Program-made: the position numbers and the translations under genes
Source of the DNA: Spirochaetia bacterium
Lineage (GTDB): Bacteria > Spirochaetota > Spirochaetia > Treponematales > Breznakiellaceae
Direction: 5' to 3'
Assembly (NCBI GenBank): GCA_025997675.1
Contig: BNUX01000054.1
Span: 1-19,784 of the forward strand
Length of the DNA stretch: 19,784 nucleotides
Part shown: one piece after another, positions 14,350 to 19,784 of the stretch
Layout: each line of letters opens with the position of its first letter
Numbering within the stretch: the stretch's first letter is position 1
Notes under the pieces: model-generated
Databases searched by the model: none
Seen by the model: only the letters and a program-made list of their open reading frames with translations
What the model was told of the DNA's origin: nothing

Positions 14350-15095
14350 CCAAACCTCCCCGTAATGTAATCTTCTGTCCGCTTATCCTGCGGCATGGCG
14401 AATAGGGCCCCGGTGTCCGTGTACTCGACCACCTCCCCAAGAAGAAAAAACGCTGTTTTATCGCTGATTCGTGTGGCTTGCTGCATATTATGGGTCACGA
14501 TAATGATACTATACTTTTCCCGCAACGTCAGCAGCAATTCCTCGATTTTGCCGGTGGAAATAGGGTCAAGGGCGCTTGTAGGCTCGTCCATCAGCAACAC
14601 CTCAGGCGATACGGCAAGCGCCCTCGCAATGCAGAGCCGCTGTTGTTGTCCTCCCGACAAGCCCAATGCGGACTTTTTCAGCCTGTCCTTGACCTCGTCC
14701 CAAATCGCCGCGCCTAGGAGGGATTCCTCAACGATTTTGTCAAGCTCGTATCGTGACTTTATGCCATGCGTTCGCGGGCCAAAGGCGATATTGTCGTATA
14801 CACTCATGGGGAAAGGATTGGGTTTTTGGAATACCATCCCAACTCTTTTTCGAAGCAGATTGATGTCCATGTTCCCATACACATCTTCACCAAACAACCG
14901 CACACCGCCTGAAATTGTGCAGCCCTCTATCAAATCGTTCATGCGGTTGAGTGTCTTTAAGAGTGTTGACTTTCCGCAGCCGGAGGGCCCGATAAACGCG
15001 GTTATCTTTCCGCTTTCGATTCCCATGGTGATGTTTTTAAGCGCCTGAAAATCGCCATAAAACAAATCCAAAGCTTGTATATCAAAACAGTTCAC
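14346..15095 (-). CDS. pstB: Phosphate ABC transporter ATP-binding protein PstB
   Basis: A 249-residue ATPase of the Pst phosphate importer. It has Walker A GPSGCGKS (residues 36-43) followed by [12 protein letters not shown], the PstB-typical [25 protein letters not shown]-loop region (longer than one quoted motif), signature [16 protein letters not shown], Walker [13 protein letters not shown], and the switch histidine in [10 protein letters not shown]. The length matches the family. The start is a GTG at 15095-15093 overlapping the TGA stop of pstA, with GGAGG upstream. Coupled overlaps on both sides fix its place in the pst operon. Confidence 0.97.
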   Translation of the reverse strand: MNCFDIQALDLFYGDFQALKNITMGIESGKITAFIGPSGCGKSTLLKTLNRMNDLIEGCTISGGVRLFGEDVYGNMDINLLRKRVGMVFQKPNPFPMSVYDNIAFGPRTHGIKSRYELDKIVEESLLGAAIWDEVKDRLKKSALGLSGGQQQRLCIARALAVSPEVLLMDEPTSALDPISTGKIEELLLTLREKYSIIIVTHNMQQATRISDKTAFFLLGEVVEYTDTGALFAMPQDKRTEDYITGRFG

Positions 15096-15916
15096 GCTTT
15101 GCCTCCAATCCGCCGGGCAAGCTTTGCGGAGCCGGTATTGATTAAGACGACAACAACCAAAAGCACAACCGCAGTGGCGTAGCCCTCGCCGGTGTGAAGT
15201 CCCTCACTGGAAAGAGCGTACATATGAACCGACAGGGTGCGCGCCGACTGCATAGGGTTTTCAGGTATCTGCGCTACGGTTCCGGCGGTATAAATCAGCG
15301 CCGCCGTTTCTCCTGCGATGCGTCCGATGGAAAGGATTACCCCGGCCAGAATACCCGGCATTGCTGAGGGCAGCACAATGCGGAATACGGTGCGGAGCTT
15401 GCCCGCGCCTAAGCCGAAAGCTCCCTCGCGGTAGGTATCGGGAACCGCTTGCAGGGCTTCCTCACTTGAACGCATAATCAGCGGCAAAATCATAATTGAC
15501 AGGGTAAACGCCCCCGCAAGCAGGGAAAATCCCCAGCCTAAAAAGGTGACAAAAAATAACATTCCAAACAGGCCGTATACAATGGAGGGGATGCCGGAAA
15601 GCGTTTCTGTGGTCACCCTCACTAGAAGTACGGCTTTGTTGCCGCGTTTTGCGTATTCGGCAAGATAAATCGCTGCGAAAACGCCGAGAGGCACGGCGAT
15701 GACGAGGGACAACAAGGTCATGATGACGGTGGAAATCATCGCGGGCATGAGGGACACGTTTTCGCTGTTGTAGTCAAGCGCAAAAAGTGACGGCTTGATA
15801 TGGGGGACGCCTTTCACCAGGATGAAGCCCACAAGGAACAACAAAACCGAAAAGGTAAGAGCGGCGGCCGTCCATGTAGCAGCGCCCATAATCAACTCGG
15901 ATGGCTTTTTACGCAA
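15092..15916 (-). CDS. pstA: Phosphate ABC transporter permease PstA
   Basis: A 274-residue inner-membrane permease with about six helices; the first is at residues 14-36. The PstA signatures are present: [26 protein letters not shown] and the EAA-loop region [20 protein letters not shown], then [15 protein letters not shown]. The start is a TTG at 15916, directly after the TAA stop of pstC with GGAGGG upstream. An ATG nine codons later is the alternative. It pairs with PstC to form the membrane channel. Confidence 0.95.
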   Translation of the reverse strand: MRKKPSELIMGAATWTAAALTFSVLLFLVGFILVKGVPHIKPSLFALDYNSENVSLMPAMISTVIMTLLSLVIAVPLGVFAAIYLAEYAKRGNKAVLLVRVTTETLSGIPSIVYGLFGMLFFVTFLGWGFSLLAGAFTLSIMILPLIMRSSEEALQAVPDTYREGAFGLGAGKLRTVFRIVLPSAMPGILAGVILSIGRIAGETAALIYTAGTVAQIPENPMQSARTLSVHMYALSSEGLHTGEGYATAVVLLVVVVLINTGSAKLARRIGGKA

Positions 15917-16750
15917 TTATATTACCCTCCGTTTCAGCGCCGAAAAACTTAAGTTTATGAGCAGGATAAACACAAACAGAACAACACCGGTTGCAATCAA
16001 CGCCTCCCGGTGCAGTTCCGCCGCATAGCCCATTTCAAGAACGATGTTTGCGGTAAGTGTGCGGACCCCTTTGAACAGTGACACCGGCATACGCGCCTGA
16101 TTCCCTGCTACCATAATTACGGCCATCGTTTCGCCTATGGCACGTCCTACCCCGAGGACAACCGCCGCAAGTACGCCGGATTTGGCGGCGGGGAGCAGTA
16201 CAAAGAATACGCTGCGGTAATGCCCTGCGCCGAGGGCCAACGCGCCCTCGTAATACTGTTCCGGAACAGCGCGCAGCGCGCTCTCGGCAATGCCGATGAT
16301 TGTCGGTAAAATCATAATACCGAGCAGGATAGAAGCCGATAAAATGCTGTTCCCTGAAAGCGGGATAATGACCGCCATGCCGAAAAAACCGTACACAACC
16401 GATGGGATACCCGCGAGCAGTTCCACCCCCGGCTTGAGTAGAGCATAGAGTTTTTTCGGGCAGACACGGGCGAGAAAAATTGCCGCCAGTATGCCGATGG
16501 GAACACCGATAAGGAGCGCCCCCACCGTAACATACAGACTGCCAAGTATCATGGGAAATATTCCAAACACCGGGGGCGTGTCCGCCGGCGACCACTCCTT
16601 ACCGAGTAAAAAATTGAACACCCCAATTTTCCCCACTGCGGGGATACCGTTTGCAAACAAGAAAATACAGATTAAGGCGACCGCCAGTATGGAAGCAAGC
16701 GCCGATATTAAAAACACGGCGCCCATGAGTTTTTCTCTCACGCTGCTCAT
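15917..16750 (-). CDS. pstC: Phosphate ABC transporter permease PstC
   Basis: A 277-residue inner-membrane permease. It has the PstC landmarks FLLGKEWSP, LAGIPSVVYGFFGMAVIIP, the EAA loop ALRAVPEQYYEGALALGAGH and GRAIGETMAVIMVAGN, with about six membrane helices beginning near residue 11. The ATG overlaps the pstS stop by four bases (16747-16750). PstC and PstA are homologous halves of one channel, both present and intact. Confidence 0.96.
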   Translation of the reverse strand: MSSVREKLMGAVFLISALASILAVALICIFLFANGIPAVGKIGVFNFLLGKEWSPADTPPVFGIFPMILGSLYVTVGALLIGVPIGILAAIFLARVCPKKLYALLKPGVELLAGIPSVVYGFFGMAVIIPLSGNSILSASILLGIMILPTIIGIAESALRAVPEQYYEGALALGAGHYRSVFFVLLPAAKSGVLAAVVLGVGRAIGETMAVIMVAGNQARMPVSLFKGVRTLTANIVLEMGYAAELHREALIATGVVLFVFILLINLSFSALKRRVI

Positions 16751-17619
16751 TGAATCACATCACTCCAGTTTACCATCGCACCGGTAAAGATGCCCTTAAC
16801 CTCTTCCTTTGTGAGATTCGTTACCGGATTTTCGTTGTTCACAATTACGGCGATTCCATCAAGAGCAATCTGCGTCGCCGATAACACGGCAAGTTCGCTG
16901 TCCTTTAATTCGCGGCTTGCCATGCCAATGTCACAAGTTCCGTCAATAGCGCCTGTCATACCGGCTGATGAATCGCTCATCTGAATTTCGATGTTGGCGT
17001 TTGGATTGAGAGCGATATACGCCTCTTTCAACTTTTCCATTATTGGGGTGACGGAAGAAGAACCCGCGATAACGATTTTGCCGGAGAGCCTGCCGCCGGT
17101 ATAGGGCGGCGCGTTGTCAATAATCGCGATATAGCTTTTTGCTACAACCGCCTGACCTTCCGCCGACAAAATAAACTTGATGAAATCCGCGGCAAGCTCG
17201 GCAGGTTCGCCCTTTGTTGCGATGTTGAATGATCGGGATACGGTATAGGCGCCGTTTTTTACATTTTCTGTAGATGCCTTTACGCCCTCAATATCCGCCG
17301 CTTTCACGGTGTTGTTGAGCGAACCGAGGGAGATATAGCCGATAGCGTACTTGTCTCCTCCAATATTCGTCATCATTACATCGGTTTGTTTGGCGATAAC
17401 GGCTTCCTTTGTGGTCATATCCTTTCTGCTTCCGTCACCGCCCCTGACCTCAATACCGAAAAGTTCAATGAACGCCCCCCGTGTGCCGGAACCGTCCTCC
17501 CGGGATACAACGCCGATTGCCTTTGCCTTGTCAAACGCCGCCTGATTTCCTTTGGCGCATCCCGCGAACAGAGATACCACCGCAAGTAAAAGTAGAAGGG
17601 GTATTGTTTTCTTCATCAT
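16747..17619 (-). CDS. pstS: Phosphate-binding lipoprotein PstS with circularly permuted domain order
   Basis: A 290-residue phosphate-binding lipoprotein. The signal peptide ends in the lipobox LFAG with C21. The conserved blocks appear in swapped order compared with classical PstS. Residues 35-50 (IGVVSREDGSGTRGAF), normally mid-protein, come first, followed by AIGYISLGSL and the closing block FIKFILSAEGQAVVA (146-160). Then comes GKIVIAGSSSVTPIMEKLKE (180-199), normally the mature N-terminus, then SDSSAG, GTCDIGMASRELKDSE, LDGIAVIVNNENPV and IFTGAMVNWSDVIQ at the very end. Phosphate-binding elements of both lobes (R40, SGTR, SSS, SSAG) are present, so function is likely retained. I recall similar arrangements in clostridial PstS proteins, which should be checked. 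AGGAG precedes tandem ATGs; the second (17616) is an alternative start. Confidence 0.93.
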   Translation of the reverse strand: MMKKTIPLLLLLAVVSLFAGCAKGNQAAFDKAKAIGVVSREDGSGTRGAFIELFGIEVRGGDGSRKDMTTKEAVIAKQTDVMMTNIGGDKYAIGYISLGSLNNTVKAADIEGVKASTENVKNGAYTVSRSFNIATKGEPAELAADFIKFILSAEGQAVVAKSYIAIIDNAPPYTGGRLSGKIVIAGSSSVTPIMEKLKEAYIALNPNANIEIQMSDSSAGMTGAIDGTCDIGMASRELKDSELAVLSATQIALDGIAVIVNNENPVTNLTKEEVKGIFTGAMVNWSDVIQ

Positions 17620-17656
17620 AATTTTTCTCCTGTTTCTAGTTTCTTAACTGAAAAAT

Positions 17657-17706
17657 AGTATAGGAATATGTAATCTGACAGCAGTTTTATGTAAAAATTG
17701 TGTAAA
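17657..17706 (-). promoter_or_regulatory. pst operon promoter with candidate Pho boxes
   Basis: On the minus strand TTTACA occurs at 17706-17701 and again at 17695-17690, exactly 11 bases apart. CTGTCA follows at 17681-17676, ATTACA at 17674-17669 and a TATACT -10 box at 17662-17657. No good -35 box exists, as expected for an activator-dependent promoter. The 11-base spacing is that of PhoB/PhoP direct repeats, and TTTACA resembles the Bacillus PhoP hexamer. Binding by PhoB is inferred. Confidence 0.6.
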
Positions 17707-17861
17707 ATCAAAGCGCGGCGGATGAATCTATCAGACTGGAACAGCTTGATGAGGCGGTATATTCTGGCGGGAATTGGCACCGGTCGCTTATAACGGCGGT
17801 GTATTGTATCACAATGAGGTTATTTCTCGATATTATTTGGGGATTTTTTTGGAATTTTAGC

Positions 17862-17890
17862 TTGACTATCCCGATAATTAGCAGTAGTAT
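17862..17890 (+). promoter_or_regulatory. Possible promoter of a short leader or small RNA
   Basis: TTGACT (17862-17867) and TAGTAT (17885-17890) are 17 bases apart on the plus strand in a gene-poor region. The -10 box is weak. A small transcript ending at the terminator at 17953-17988 would follow. Confidence 0.4.
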
Positions 17891-17895
17891 TAGAG

Positions 17896-17988
17896 TATCC
17901 CTGAAAGGGGATAGCCACATGAGGAGGCGGCGTTATAGCCCCCTCTGCCGATCCCGGTTCTGACTAGTCAGGGCCGGGTGATTTTTTT
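17896..17988 (+). ncRNA. Candidate small structured RNA or attenuator leader
   Basis: After the promoter-like boxes come three hairpins in a row: TATCCC (17896-17901) with GGGATA (17908-17913); GAGGAGGC (17921-17928) with GCCCCCTC (17938-17945, one mismatch); and the terminator stem at 17953-17978. Inside lies a tiny frame at 17919-17963, preceded by AAGGGG, encoding MRRRRYSPLCRSRF, with six arginines in 14 residues and a stop codon within the terminator stem. This could be a leader peptide/attenuator or a small RNA. No known RNA family was recognised. Confidence 0.3.
17953..17988 (+). terminator. Rho-independent terminator
   Basis: CCCGGTTCTGAC folds back on GTCAGGGCCGGG (two U-G pairs, central CTGACTAGTCAG palindrome), followed by seven T at 17982-17988. 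It points along the plus strand. Confidence 0.7.
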
Positions 17989-18161
17989 GTGCCAATAATG
18001 GCTTTCAATTCTTCATAGTTCCATGTGTATAGCTGCCCGATATTTTCAAAATAGCACACAAAATTCCCCGGATCTGTCCGGTTCTTCAGTTCCCCGGCGA
18101 TTTCATGGATCAGGGACTAGACAAGGACAAAATTTCGGTCATCCAGAAAAAAGAAGTTTTT
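17964..18161 (-). pseudogene. Decayed gene fragment of unknown function
   Basis: On the minus strand a protein-like frame reads KNFFFLDDRNFVLV, then an in-frame TAG (18119-18117), then SLIHEIAGELKNRTDPGNF, VCYFENIGQLYTWNYEELKA and IIGTKKSPGPD before a TAG at 17966-17964. Its composition looks like a real protein, but it has no start codon or ribosome-binding site and is interrupted, so it is probably the C-terminal remnant of a lost gene. I do not recognise the family. The rest of the 17707-17861 stretch holds nothing I can support. Confidence 0.4.
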
Positions 18162-18184
18162 AGGCGGATTTCGCGAATTCCTTC

Positions 18185-18213
18185 TTGACTTCCCCATTTG
18201 AGGCTGATATAAT
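18185..18213 (+). promoter_or_regulatory. Promoter of the TetR / zinc-ribbon / TfoX-C operon
   Basis: TTGACT (18185-18190) and the consensus TATAAT (18208-18213) are 17 bases apart. The transcript should begin near 18220, giving a leader of about 26 bases. Confidence 0.85.
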
Positions 18214-18243
18214 GACTATAAAGTCAGTGATTAAGGTATCACT
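18213..18243. promoter_or_regulatory. Double palindromic operator before the TetR gene
   Basis: TGACT-ATAA-AGTCA (18213-18226) and AGTGAT-N6-ATCACT (18226-18243) are two perfect inverted repeats sharing one base. They fill the space between the -10 box and the start codon, an ideal place for autorepression by the TetR protein encoded next. Confidence 0.6.
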
Positions 18244-18245
18244 AT

Positions 18246-18830
18246 ATGGAAAAGGGAAAGCGTCAGCTTCAAAAAGAGGCGACACGGGAACACATCTTGG
18301 AAACCGCCATGCGGGTATATGCGGAACAGGGCTTTTCCGTGCCCGTAGGCGTAATCGCACAAGAGGCGGGTTTGGCGCATGGCTCGGTATTTTTGCATTT
18401 TCCGGCGAAGGAAGATTTGCTGAACAGTACCCTGGAGCGGTTTTTCAAAGGTCTCGGTGAAAAAATGCACCGCCTTGCGGAAGCGGGGGATGACCTTGAA
18501 ACACTTTTGAGGGGGTTCCTTACGATTGTAGCAGACCATGAAGCTTTCTATAAACATCTGGTTATGGAAACCCACACCTTGCCGCCTCTTATGAAAAACA
18601 TGCTCATTTCCTTGCGTTCCACCAACGCACACCATTTTGAAATTGCGGCTAAACGTGGAATCCGCCAGGGCAGGATAAAGAAACTCCCCCTTCACCTGAT
18701 GTTCAACACATGGATGGCTTTGGTGTACTACTACTTACAGAACAGCGAATGGTTTGCGCCGGGGCAGTCTGTAATCAAACGATGCGAAGACGAATTGGTG
18801 AGCTTCTATATGTCGCTCATCACGAAATAA
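18246..18830 (+). CDS. TetR/AcrR-family transcriptional regulator
   Basis: A 194-residue repressor. The helix-turn-helix domain is clear: TREHILETAMRVYAEQGF, then VGVIAQEAGLAHGSVFLHF (about residues 34-52) and PAKEDLLNSTLERFF. The remaining helices form the ligand/dimer domain. Translation begins at 18246 with only a weak AAGG about nine bases upstream. It leads a plus-strand operon: the zinc-ribbon gene starts 18 bases after its stop, then TfoX-C and GNAT genes. Two perfect palindromes between its promoter and start suggest autorepression. The inducer is unknown. Confidence 0.92.
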   Translation: MEKGKRQLQKEATREHILETAMRVYAEQGFSVPVGVIAQEAGLAHGSVFLHFPAKEDLLNSTLERFFKGLGEKMHRLAEAGDDLETLLRGFLTIVADHEAFYKHLVMETHTLPPLMKNMLISLRSTNAHHFEIAAKRGIRQGRIKKLPLHLMFNTWMALVYYYLQNSEWFAPGQSVIKRCEDELVSFYMSLITK

Positions 18831-18848
18831 ATTTTGGAGGTTTAAGAA

Positions 18849-19091
18849 ATGAAAACTTGTATTGCCTGTGGAATGCCGATGAATGATCCGTCTGAATTCG
18901 CCTCTGGCGACACGAACAAGGATTATTGTGTCCATTGCGCCCGCCCGGACGGTTCCATGCAATCCTTTGCGGAAAAACGTACCGGATTGGCAGCGTTCAT
19001 TGTGAAAACGCAGGGCTTCGATGAAACGGTGGCTTTGGAAGCCGCCGAATCCATGATGAAAAAACTGCCCGCATGGACGGCAACTGTATGA
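18849..19091 (+). CDS. Small zinc-ribbon protein
   Basis: An 80-residue protein whose N-terminal half is a putative zinc ribbon of the Zn_ribbon_2 type: TCIACGMPMND with C4 and C7, then NKDYCVHCARPDG with C27 and C30. The C-terminal half is a helical tail (FDETVALEAAESMMKKLPAW). Four cysteines in two CxxC pairs predict one bound zinc. Proteins of this type are small, soluble and without settled function. GGAGG lies eight bases before the ATG, and the stop overlaps the start of the TfoX-C gene (ATGA), so translation is coupled. Confidence 0.85.
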   Translation: MKTCIACGMPMNDPSEFASGDTNKDYCVHCARPDGSMQSFAEKRTGLAAFIVKTQGFDETVALEAAESMMKKLPAWTATV

Positions 19092-19342
19092 GTGCGTTAT
19101 CTGGTCTGCCAAATGTTGGCAAGGTTTTAGAAGGAAATCTCTTGAAGGTTGGCATTGAAACGCCGGAGCAACTTCGGAGTGTAGGTGCGGAAGAAACTTT
19201 TCTCCGTATCCGTATGCAAGCCGACCCCGGTGCGTGTGTCCATATGCTCTATGGGATTCAGGGCGCAATTGACGGTGTGCCGGACAAGTTTTTGCCCGAA
19301 GATACCAAGGAACGCTTGCGGGAATTTTATAAAACACTTTGA
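19088..19342 (+). CDS. TfoX C-terminal-domain protein
   Basis: An 84-residue stand-alone TfoX_C domain: LPNVGKVLEGNLLKVGIETP, then EQLRSVGAEETFLRIR, DPGACVHMLYGIQGAIDGVP and a closing LREFYKTL. TfoX/Sxy proteins of gammaproteobacteria regulate competence and carry an N-terminal domain absent here; isolated C-terminal domains are common in other bacteria and need not act in competence. The start is taken at the ATG overlapping the zinc-ribbon stop (19088). An in-frame ATG 15 bases earlier lies inside that gene and is less likely. Confidence 0.9.
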   Translation: MSALSGLPNVGKVLEGNLLKVGIETPEQLRSVGAEETFLRIRMQADPGACVHMLYGIQGAIDGVPDKFLPEDTKERLREFYKTL

Positions 19343-19433
19343 GGAACAAAGATGATGAATATACGCATTGAAACACCTTCTGACTATGCCGCTGTTGAGC
19401 GGTTAACCTTTGCGGCTTTTGAAACAATGAATC
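19315..19433 (+). repeat. Left arm of a perfect 119-bp inverted repeat
   Basis: This stretch is the exact reverse complement of 19666-19784. It covers the end of the TfoX-C gene, the gap, and the first 27 codons of a GNAT acetyltransferase gene. The right arm reaches the last base of the window, so the true length could be greater. The 232-base centre (19434-19665) is unique. Confidence 0.97.
19352..19433 (+). pseudogene. 5' fragment of a GNAT acetyltransferase gene, plus-strand copy
   Basis: Ten bases after the TfoX-C stop, an ATG (19352) opens with MMNIRIETPSDYAAVERLTF, then AAFETMN, a typical GNAT N-terminus. After base 19433 the plus-strand frame continues into the antisense of the same gene and loses all GNAT features. 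AGGAAC precedes the start. This is the position the intact gene would occupy as fourth member of the operon. Confidence 0.7.
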
Positions 19434-19747
19434 AGCGCGGAACCGATTCCCTTGCCGTGCAGTTTGGGGGCCACGCTCACCGGGCCGAAGGTGATTGCAT
19501 CGGTTTCGCCGCCGTCGGGGCGCACAATTTTACTGTGACTGTAGAAAATACTCCCTACAATTTCGCCGTCAAGTTCGGCAACAAAATCAAGTTCCGGGAT
19601 AAACCACGGGTCGGAACGCAGAAGAGAGACCAAAAAATGTTCGCTCGTGTGCGTCCTGCCCGGCAGATTCATTGTTTCAAAAGCCGCAAAGGTTAACCGC
19701 TCAACAGCGGCATAGTCAGAAGGTGTTTCAATGCGTATATTCATCAT
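19403..19747 (-). pseudogene. GNAT-family acetyltransferase, minus-strand copy, truncated by the inverted repeat
   Basis: The minus-strand frame of 114 codons carries the same N-terminus and then continues properly through the GNAT fold: FVAELDGEIVGSIFYSHS (strands 2-3), ITFGPVSVAPKLHGKGIGSA with the acetyl-CoA-binding motif HGKGIG (residues 97-102). Directly after GSALI it enters the left repeat arm and ends in an unrelated IHCFKSRKG. GNAT proteins are usually 150-170 residues, so about 50 C-terminal residues are missing. The substrate is unknown. The truncated form lacks the final strands and is unlikely to be functional. Confidence 0.8.
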
Positions 19748-19784
19748 CTTTGTTCCTCAAAGTGTTTTATAAAATTCCCGCAAG
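19666..19784 (-). repeat. Right arm of the perfect 119-bp inverted repeat
   Basis: Exact reverse complement of 19315-19433, ending at the window edge. It contains the start of the minus-strand GNAT copy and, at its outer end, part of the TfoX-C gene in opposite orientation. Confidence 0.97.

Noticed and set aside
17708..17920. 70-codon minus-strand frame and a plus-strand frame (SAADESIRLEQLDEAVYSG) in the pst upstream gap
   Set aside because: Neither has a start with a ribosome-binding site or a recognisable motif; the plus-strand one could be gene debris but cannot be supported.
18231..18695. 154-codon minus-strand frame over the TetR gene
   Set aside because: It is antisense to a clear TetR protein and has no domain of its own.

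Overview
The window looks like a chromosomal segment of a spirochaete, most likely a Treponema of the termite-gut type. Reasons: balanced base composition, Treponema-style signal peptides ending in FAQ/LAAQ, the tail of a Treponema-like methyl-accepting chemotaxis protein, homopolymer and 21-bp intergenic repeats, and a mix of diderm (outer-membrane) genes with Firmicute-like pieces. The species call is inference; no rRNA or tRNA is present to fix it.

Layout. 1-1917: polyamine-type ABC transporter on the minus strand (potA, then potB running off the left edge). 1991-2404: a half-size EamA transporter, followed by nine 21-bp palindromic repeats. 2694-4122: a divergent module with an FMN split-barrel protein and a DUF1638 protein on one side and a cysteine-rich HxlR regulator on the other, around a promoter region with four TAGGTA-type boxes. 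4119-9528: a translationally coupled operon (RND/MMPL exporter, LolA-like periplasmic protein, outer-membrane beta-barrel) divergent from a TetR regulator. 9536-9754: a chemotaxis-receptor remnant. 9738-12050: phoB-phoR. 12051-12825: non-coding, with ten 21-bp repeats and an 11-C tract. 12826-13656: an exported, probably outer-membrane protein. 13690-17619: pstSCAB-phoU with a candidate Pho-box promoter. 17620-18245: gene-poor, with a possible small leader RNA and a decayed gene. 18246-19784: a TetR / zinc-ribbon / TfoX-C / GNAT operon that ends in a perfect 119-bp inverted repeat.

How it works together. PhoR-PhoB should sense phosphate limitation and drive pstSCAB-phoU, whose promoter carries 11-bp-spaced TTTACA boxes. 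The exported protein lying between phoB and phoU may or may not belong to the same response. The RND/LolA-like/barrel operon looks like an envelope export system controlled by its divergent TetR. The HxlR protein probably represses both itself and the flavoprotein-DUF1638 pair.

The most notable points are a PstS whose two halves are in swapped (circularly permuted) order, two intergenic arrays sharing an exact 21-bp period, a multi-box HxlR operator with a cysteine-rich regulator, a poly-C tract upstream of a surface-protein gene, and a fold-back at the right end that is either a real inverted duplication or an amplification/assembly chimera.
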